Shown here piece by piece: positions 59,505-64,000 of a stretch of DNA of 64,000 bases. Under the pieces are notes generated by a model that had not been told where the DNA came from, made no database searches, and saw nothing but the letters and a program-made list of their open reading frames with translations. Numbering within the stretch: the first letter of the stretch is position 1; each line of letters opens with the position of its first letter. The DNA is taken from the NCBI RefSeq assembly GCF_014649715.1, contig NZ_BMTO01000018.1, forward strand, positions 1-64,000, read 5' to 3'. A program made the translations under genes and the position numbers. This DNA comes from Streptomyces lateritius (GTDB taxonomy: Bacteria > Actinomycetota > Actinomycetes > Streptomycetales > Streptomycetaceae).

Positions 59505-59759
59505 ATGGCACACAAGAAGGGCGCATCGTCCACTCGGAACGGTCGCGACTCCAATGCTCAGCGGCTCGGCGTGAAGCGCTTCGGCGGTCAGGTCGTCAAC
59601 GCCGGTGAGATCCTGGTCCGCCAGCGTGGCACCCACTTCCACCCGGGCGCGGGCGTCGGCCGCGGCGGCGACGACACGCTGTTCGCCCTCAACGCCGGTG
59701 CGGTGCAGTTCGGCACCCACCGTGGCCGCAAGGTCGTGAACATCGTTCCGGTCGCCTGA
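59505..59759 (+). CDS. rpmA: 50S ribosomal protein L27
   Basis: An 84-residue L27, whose N-terminal tail reaches the peptidyl-transferase centre. It begins MAHKKGASSTRNGRDS, so there is no N-terminal extension of the kind removed by Prp protease in Firmicutes, and no prp gene lies between rplU and rpmA. GAGGAGAG precedes the ATG. A hairpin follows before obg. Confidence 0.98.
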   Translation: MAHKKGASSTRNGRDSNAQRLGVKRFGGQVVNAGEILVRQRGTHFHPGAGVGRGGDDTLFALNAGAVQFGTHRGRKVVNIVPVA

Positions 59760-59774
59760 TCGGTTCTTTTGCGG

Positions 59775-59814
59775 AGGCGGACCTCACTTCCCGTAACGGG
59801 AAGCGGGTCCGCCT
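59775..59814 (+). terminator. Hairpin between rpmA and obg
   Basis: An outer 9-bp stem AGGCGGACC/GGTCCGCCT and an inner CTTCCCGT/ACGGGAAG stem, ending in TTT. It sits 15 bases after rpmA and may end or attenuate the ribosomal transcript before obg. Confidence 0.75.
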
Positions 59815-59870
59815 TTCGCGTGTTACTAGATAGACATTCCGCACGTAAGTAACTCTGGAGGCACAGAACC

Positions 59871-61310
59871 ATGACCACCTTCGTGGACCGCGTCGAGCTG
59901 CACGTCGCCGCGGGTAACGGAGGCCACGGCTGCGCCTCCGTTCACCGGGAGAAGTTCAAGCCGCTCGGCGGCCCGGACGGCGGCAACGGCGGCCGTGGCG
60001 GCGATGTGATCCTGGTCGTCGACCAGTCCGTCACCACGCTCCTCGAGTACCACCACTCCCCGCACCGCAAGGCGACCAACGGCAAGCCCGGCGAGGGCGG
60101 CAACCGCTCCGGCAAGGACGGCCAGGACCTCGTCCTGACCGTGCCCGACGGCACCGTCGTCCTCGACAAGCAGGGGAACGTCCTCGCGGACCTCGTCGGC
60201 GAGGGCACCACGTACGTCGCCGCCCAGGGCGGCCGCGGCGGCCTCGGCAACGCCGCACTGGCCTCGGCCCGCCGCAAGGCGCCCGGCTTCGCGCTCCTCG
60301 GCGAGCCCGGCGACATGGGCGACATCGTCCTGGAGCTGAAGACCGTCGCCGACGTGGCGCTCGTCGGCTACCCCAGCGCCGGCAAATCCTCGCTCATCTC
60401 CGTCCTGTCGGCCGCCAAGCCGAAGATCGCGGACTACCCGTTCACCACGCTCGTCCCGAACCTGGGCGTCGTCACGGCCGGCTCGACGGTCTACACGATC
60501 GCCGACGTCCCGGGGCTCATCCCGGGCGCCAGCCAGGGCCGCGGCCTGGGCCTGGAGTTCCTGCGCCACGTCGAGCGCTGCACGGTCCTCGTGCACGTCC
60601 TCGACACGGCGACCCTGGAGTCCGACCGTGACCCGGTCTCCGACCTCGACGTGATCGAGGAGGAGCTGAAGCAGTACGGCGGCCTCGACGACCGTCCCCG
60701 CATCGTCGTCCTCAACAAGATCGACATCCCGGACGGCCAGGACCTCGCGGACATGATCCGCCCGGACCTGGAGGCCCGCGGCTACCAGGTCTACGAAGCG
60801 TCGGCCGTGGCCCGTACGGGTCTGAAGGAGCTGTCCTTCGCCCTTGCCGAGATCGTGTCGAAGGCGCGCGCGGCCAAGCCGAAGGAGGAGGCGACCCGAA
60901 TCGTCATCCGCCCGAAGGCGGTCGACGACGCGGGCTTCTCGGTCACCTACGAGGAGTCCGAGGACCTGTACCGCGTGCGCGGCGAGAAGCCGGAGCGCTG
61001 GGTCCGCCAGACCGACTTCAACAACGACGAGGCCGTCGGCTACCTGGCCGACCGTCTCAACCGTCTCGGTGTCGAGGACGCGCTGATGAAGGCGGGCGCC
61101 CGCGCGGGCGACGGCGTCGCGATCGGCTCCGAGGAGAACGCGGTCGTCTTCGACTGGGAGCCCACGATGATGGCCGGTGCCGAGATGCTCGGCCGCCGAG
61201 GCGAGGACCACCGTCTCGAAGCCCCGCGTCCGGCCGCGCAGCGCCGCCGGGACCGGGACGCGGAGCGGGACGACGCCCAGCGCGAGTTCGACGACTTCAA
61301 CCCGTTCTAA
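59871..61310 (+). CDS. obg: Obg GTPase
   Basis: A 479-residue Obg: glycine-rich Obg fold (1-158), GTPase domain with G1 GYPSAGKS at 166-173, G2/switch FTTLVPNLG, G3 DVPGLI, G4 NKID and G5 SAVA, then an OCT domain (about 345-425) and an acidic/basic tail ending FNPF. It acts in 50S assembly and, in Streptomyces, influences the onset of aerial mycelium. An ATG at 59871 with GGAGG upstream is used. The gene that follows in many streptomycetes (proB) is not next here; a glycosyltransferase gene is. Confidence 0.97.
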   Translation: MTTFVDRVELHVAAGNGGHGCASVHREKFKPLGGPDGGNGGRGGDVILVVDQSVTTLLEYHHSPHRKATNGKPGEGGNRSGKDGQDLVLTVPDGTVVLDKQGNVLADLVGEGTTYVAAQGGRGGLGNAALASARRKAPGFALLGEPGDMGDIVLELKTVADVALVGYPSAGKSSLISVLSAAKPKIADYPFTTLVPNLGVVTAGSTVYTIADVPGLIPGASQGRGLGLEFLRHVERCTVLVHVLDTATLESDRDPVSDLDVIEEELKQYGGLDDRPRIVVLNKIDIPDGQDLADMIRPDLEARGYQVYEASAVARTGLKELSFALAEIVSKARAAKPKEEATRIVIRPKAVDDAGFSVTYEESEDLYRVRGEKPERWVRQTDFNNDEAVGYLADRLNRLGVEDALMKAGARAGDGVAIGSEENAVVFDWEPTMMAGAEMLGRRGEDHRLEAPRPAAQRRRDRDAERDDAQREFDDFNPF

Positions 61311-61381
61311 GGGACGTCGACCCGCTCGGGCCGACGCCGGGAGCCGGAGGGGGGTCACGCATCCTCCCGTAGGATTCACGG

Positions 61382-63019
61382 GTGAGCGAGACCCCCCGCA
61401 TGCCCCCCGCTTCGGCCCGAGTCAGCGTCGTCGTCATCGCGTACAACGACGCCGAGCACGTCGGTGACGCCGTCCGTTCCGCCCTGGCCCAGGGTGACGT
61501 CGTCGGCGAGGTGATCGTGGTCGACGACGCGTCGAGCGACACGACCCGTGACGTGCTGGCGGCCTTCGACGGCGACCCGCGCGTGCGCGTGCTCGCCCGG
61601 GAGGACAACAGCGGAGGCTGCGGCACCCCGCGCAACGACGGCATCGCCGCCGCCGTCCACCCCTACGTCATGTTCCTCGACAGCGACGACCTGCTGCTGC
61701 CGGGGGCGGCCGACGGGCTTCTCGCCGCCGCCACCCGGCACGACGCGGACGTGGTCGCCGGCGTGTGCGTCCGCCGTGAGCTCCCCGAGGGCAGGGAGAC
61801 GACCTGGGCCGCGCGGTTGTACGACACCGCCGAGGGCGCCGCTCTGCCCGGCACCGTGCTCGACGGTGTCGAGGACCACCCCGAGTTGCTCCTCGACACG
61901 CTCTCCGTCAACAAGCTGTACCGGCGCGCGTTCCTGAACGAGCACGGCATCCGCTTCCCCGACGGGGCCTTCCACTACGAGGACTTCGTCTTCGTCGCCC
62001 GCGTCCACGCCGCCGCGCCCCGGCTCGCCGTCACCGACGTACCCGTGTACGTCTGGCACGTCCGGCGGCAGGCCGCCACCCTCTCGATCTCGCTGCGGCG
62101 GGCTTCCCTGGCGAACTGGGAACACCGGCTCGCCGCCCACCAGGCCGTCGTGGAGGTGTTCCGCGCCGCCGGAAAGCCCGCGCTCGCCACCGCGGCGCAG
62201 ACCAAGTTCCTCGACTACGACCTGCCGATGTACCTGCGCGAGCTGAACCAGCGGTCGGAGGAGTACCGGGCCGGGTGGTGGGACTCCGCCCGCGCGTACG
62301 TGTCGGCCTTCGAGACCGAGGCGGTGGCCTCCGCGACCGCGCCCTCGCGCTGGATCCACGGCGCGCTGGCGGCCTGCGCCGAGCCGTACGCCCTCGGTCG
62401 GCTGGTCGAGCTGGCCGCGCCCCTTCCCCGTCTGATCCCCCCGTATCACCGCTCCGCCGCGGGCCGGCCGGTGCTGGCCGACGCTCCCTGCGACGTACCG
62501 CTCGACGGTCTGGCCGAGCTGTCGGCCCGGGAGCTGCCGATCGCCGTGGACGGAACGGTGTCCGTCGGCGTCACCACGCGGCTGACCCTGACCGTGCACG
62601 ATCTCTACGGCAAGGCCGACGCCCTGCGCCCCGCCTCTGTGCGGGTCGAGTTCGCGGAGCGGGTGGCCGCCGACCGGAAGGTCGCCGTCGAGGCACCGGT
62701 GACCCCCGTCGAGGGTGGCTGGACCGCTTCCGTACGGGTTCCCACCAGCGAACTTGTCTGCGCCGGGCGGCTCGCCGCGTGGTCCGTCCTCGCCGAGGTG
62801 CGCTTCGCGGACGGAGTGGCCGGCGGTGTCACGGAGGTCAGGGCCCCGCAGGGCTACGCGGGCCGGCGGGGTGTGGTGATGAGCCGCACGGCCCGCATCC
62901 TGCTCGTCCAGTCCCATGTCTCCGCCCGGCGCGGGCTGATCCTGCGTCTCGCCGACGGCACGCTCGGTGCCCGTCGGGTGCTCTCCGGACGACTGCGGCG
63001 ACTCCTCGCACGCCGCTGA
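61382..63019 (+). CDS. Family 2 glycosyltransferase A
   Basis: A 545-residue protein. Residues about 12-230 form a GT-A domain of family GT2: VSVVVIAYNDAEHVGDAV, then VVDDASSDTT, and the metal-binding DSDD in MFLDSDDLLLPGA near 100-103. The C-terminal 300 residues are a beta-rich extension (ELPIAVDGTVSVGVTTRL) typical of actinomycete wall-polymer glycosyltransferases. No membrane helix. A GTG at 61382, 71 bases after obg, is used. Likely to build a wall-associated glycopolymer, given the paralogue next door and the known wall cluster in this chromosomal region. Confidence 0.85.
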   Translation: MSETPRMPPASARVSVVVIAYNDAEHVGDAVRSALAQGDVVGEVIVVDDASSDTTRDVLAAFDGDPRVRVLAREDNSGGCGTPRNDGIAAAVHPYVMFLDSDDLLLPGAADGLLAAATRHDADVVAGVCVRRELPEGRETTWAARLYDTAEGAALPGTVLDGVEDHPELLLDTLSVNKLYRRAFLNEHGIRFPDGAFHYEDFVFVARVHAAAPRLAVTDVPVYVWHVRRQAATLSISLRRASLANWEHRLAAHQAVVEVFRAAGKPALATAAQTKFLDYDLPMYLRELNQRSEEYRAGWWDSARAYVSAFETEAVASATAPSRWIHGALAACAEPYALGRLVELAAPLPRLIPPYHRSAAGRPVLADAPCDVPLDGLAELSARELPIAVDGTVSVGVTTRLTLTVHDLYGKADALRPASVRVEFAERVAADRKVAVEAPVTPVEGGWTASVRVPTSELVCAGRLAAWSVLAEVRFADGVAGGVTEVRAPQGYAGRRGVVMSRTARILLVQSHVSARRGLILRLADGTLGARRVLSGRLRRLLARR

Positions 63020-63062
63020 GTGTTCACCCGGGAGCCGTAGCGGCGGGGCTCGAAGGCGATTA

Positions 63063-63090
63063 TGGAACAATTGCGCTCGCGAGGTAGCCT
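63063..63090 (+). promoter_or_regulatory. Possible promoter before glycosyltransferase B
   Basis: TGGAAC (63063-63068), 16 bases, TAGCCT (63085-63090), in the 224-base gap between the two glycosyltransferase genes. Weak match; nothing else recognisable in the gap. Confidence 0.3.
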
Positions 63091-63243
63091 TTCCGGTCGC
63101 TGGGTGACTGCGGCGCGGTCCGCCGCGTCGCCCCCGCACCACCGGAAGCCCGATGTGCGCCACGCCATGGCGCCGGCAGCGCTATCGCCGGCCGGCTGAC
63201 ACTCGTGCCCGATGTGTTGCGCCCGAACTGTGAGAGGACTTGG

Positions 63244-64000
63244 ATGCCGACTAGCGACGTCCCGGATGTGAGCGTCGTCGTCATCGTCTACAACGATGAG
63301 GAACGGCTCCCGCGAGCAGTTCGGTCTGTGCTCGACCAGACCCTGAACAATCTTGAAGTGATCATCGCCGACGACTGTTCGACCGATGGCACCGAGCAGG
63401 TCGCACGGTCGCTGGAGGCCGCGGACCCGCGCGTGCGGTACGTGCGGCTCGAGCAGAACAGCGGCGGCTGCAGCGCGCCGCGCAACCGCGGCATCGAGGT
63501 CGCGCGCGCGCCGCACATCATGTTCCTCGACAGCGACGACGAGCTGCCTCGCCATGCCTGCAAGAGCATGCTGCTGGTCGCCGAGGAGACGAGGGTCGAC
63601 TTCGTCACCGGCGAGGTCACCCGTTACTACGAGGAGAACGACTCCACCGGCCTGTGGTATCCGCATCTCTTCACCGAGCAGCGCGTGGTCCAGGGCATCG
63701 CGGAGCAGCCCGAGTACTTCTTCGACCACCTGTCGACGAACAAGCTGTACCGGACCGCGTTCATCCGCGACAACCGGCTGACCTTCCCCGAGGGCATCCA
63801 CTACGAGGACCAGCTGTTCTCCGCGCAGGCCTACACCCTCGCGGAGACCTTCGCCGTCGTTCCCTGGTCGGTCTACACCTGGCGACTGGCCCCCGAGAGC
63901 GTGTCGATCTCGTCCAGCCGGCACAAGATCCAGAACGTGGCCGACCGTATCGGGGTCGCGCGGCTGATCGACGCCTACTTCGACGAGCACGGACATTCCG
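63244..64000 (+). CDS. Family 2 glycosyltransferase B, truncated by the window edge
   Basis: An open frame from ATG 63244 (GAGAGGA upstream) runs to the end of the window without a stop: 252 residues are visible. It has the same GT2 layout as its upstream neighbour: VSVVVIVYNDEERLPRAVRS near 9-28, IADDCSTDGTEQ, and DSDDELPRHA with the DXD-type motif near 97-100; then FDHLSTNKLYRTAFI and YEDQLFSAQAYTLAE correspond to neighbour segments NKLYRRAFL and YEDFVFVARVHAA. Clearly a paralogue by tandem duplication. Probably wall glycopolymer synthesis. Confidence 0.85.
   Translation, partial: MPTSDVPDVSVVVIVYNDEERLPRAVRSVLDQTLNNLEVIIADDCSTDGTEQVARSLEAADPRVRYVRLEQNSGGCSAPRNRGIEVARAPHIMFLDSDDELPRHACKSMLLVAEETRVDFVTGEVTRYYEENDSTGLWYPHLFTEQRVVQGIAEQPEYFFDHLSTNKLYRTAFIRDNRLTFPEGIHYEDQLFSAQAYTLAETFAVVPWSVYTWRLAPESVSISSSRHKIQNVADRIGVARLIDAYFDEHGHS

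Overview
The window is chromosomal DNA of a Streptomyces (or very close relative). The base composition is extremely GC-rich. Many genes start with GTG. The gene set is that of a filamentous actinomycete: paired clpP1/clpP2 with clpX, an iron superoxide dismutase with a Nur-like operator, a full mreBCD-PBP2-RodA cluster next to ndk and folC-valS, and a large RNase E/G upstream of rplU-rpmA-obg. From memory the order resembles the SCO2643-to-SCO2590 interval of the S. coelicolor chromosome, read in the same relative order. This is therefore mostly conserved core chromosome rather than a genomic island. I see no secondary-metabolite cluster, prophage or CRISPR array.

Layout. 1-273: the end of an IS630-type element sits in a TA of an EamA-type transporter gene, leaving only the transporter's C-terminus. 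296-2425: a LysR regulator and allantoicase, with two palindromes between them. 2574-11051 (minus strand): aminopeptidase N, a TerD-domain protein, aspartate-semialdehyde dehydrogenase and a large secreted subtilase. 11250-16671: small accessory genes, comprising a CGNR regulator divergent from a VOC protein, a flavin/PNPOx-like protein coupled to an HPP membrane protein, a NUDIX hydrolase, a secreted serine hydrolase and a nuclease-fold hypothetical. 16872-20984: a second M1 aminopeptidase, a DsbA-fold protein and sodF. 21167-26793: three related amino-acid permeases, bioY and a decayed FAD oxidoreductase. 26978-31128: rpiB, an Fpg/Nei glycosylase, an Eis-type acetyltransferase, a SpoIIE-type phosphatase and a 64-residue membrane protein. 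31307-31589: tRNA-Gly and tRNA-Pro, divergent.

31758-36205 is the protein-quality-control block tig, clpP1, clpP2, clpX, with a ClgR-like palindrome ahead of clpP1. 36292-42662 holds a proline-rich anchored protein, valS, folC, a DUF4233 membrane protein and ndk. 42946-49172 is the lateral-wall/spore-wall machinery (mreB, mreC, mreD, PBP2, RodA), preceded by a sequence that fits an ECF sigma-E type promoter. 49210-61310 contains a CYTH-CHAD protein, a B12-type radical SAM protein, a tryptophan-rich repeat protein, a DUF2344 partner, RNase E/G, L21, L27 and Obg. The window ends in two paralogous family-2 glycosyltransferases, the second cut by the window edge.

The main themes are proteolysis and chaperoning, cell-wall elongation, and ribosome/RNA maturation. 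The items most worth following are the triplicated tryptophan/proline repeat protein (52818-53954), the uncharacterised radical SAM/DUF2344 pair attached to the RNase E-L21-L27-Obg cluster, the probable CTG start of the DUF2344 gene, and a 270-bp tandem duplication inside the RNase E gene.
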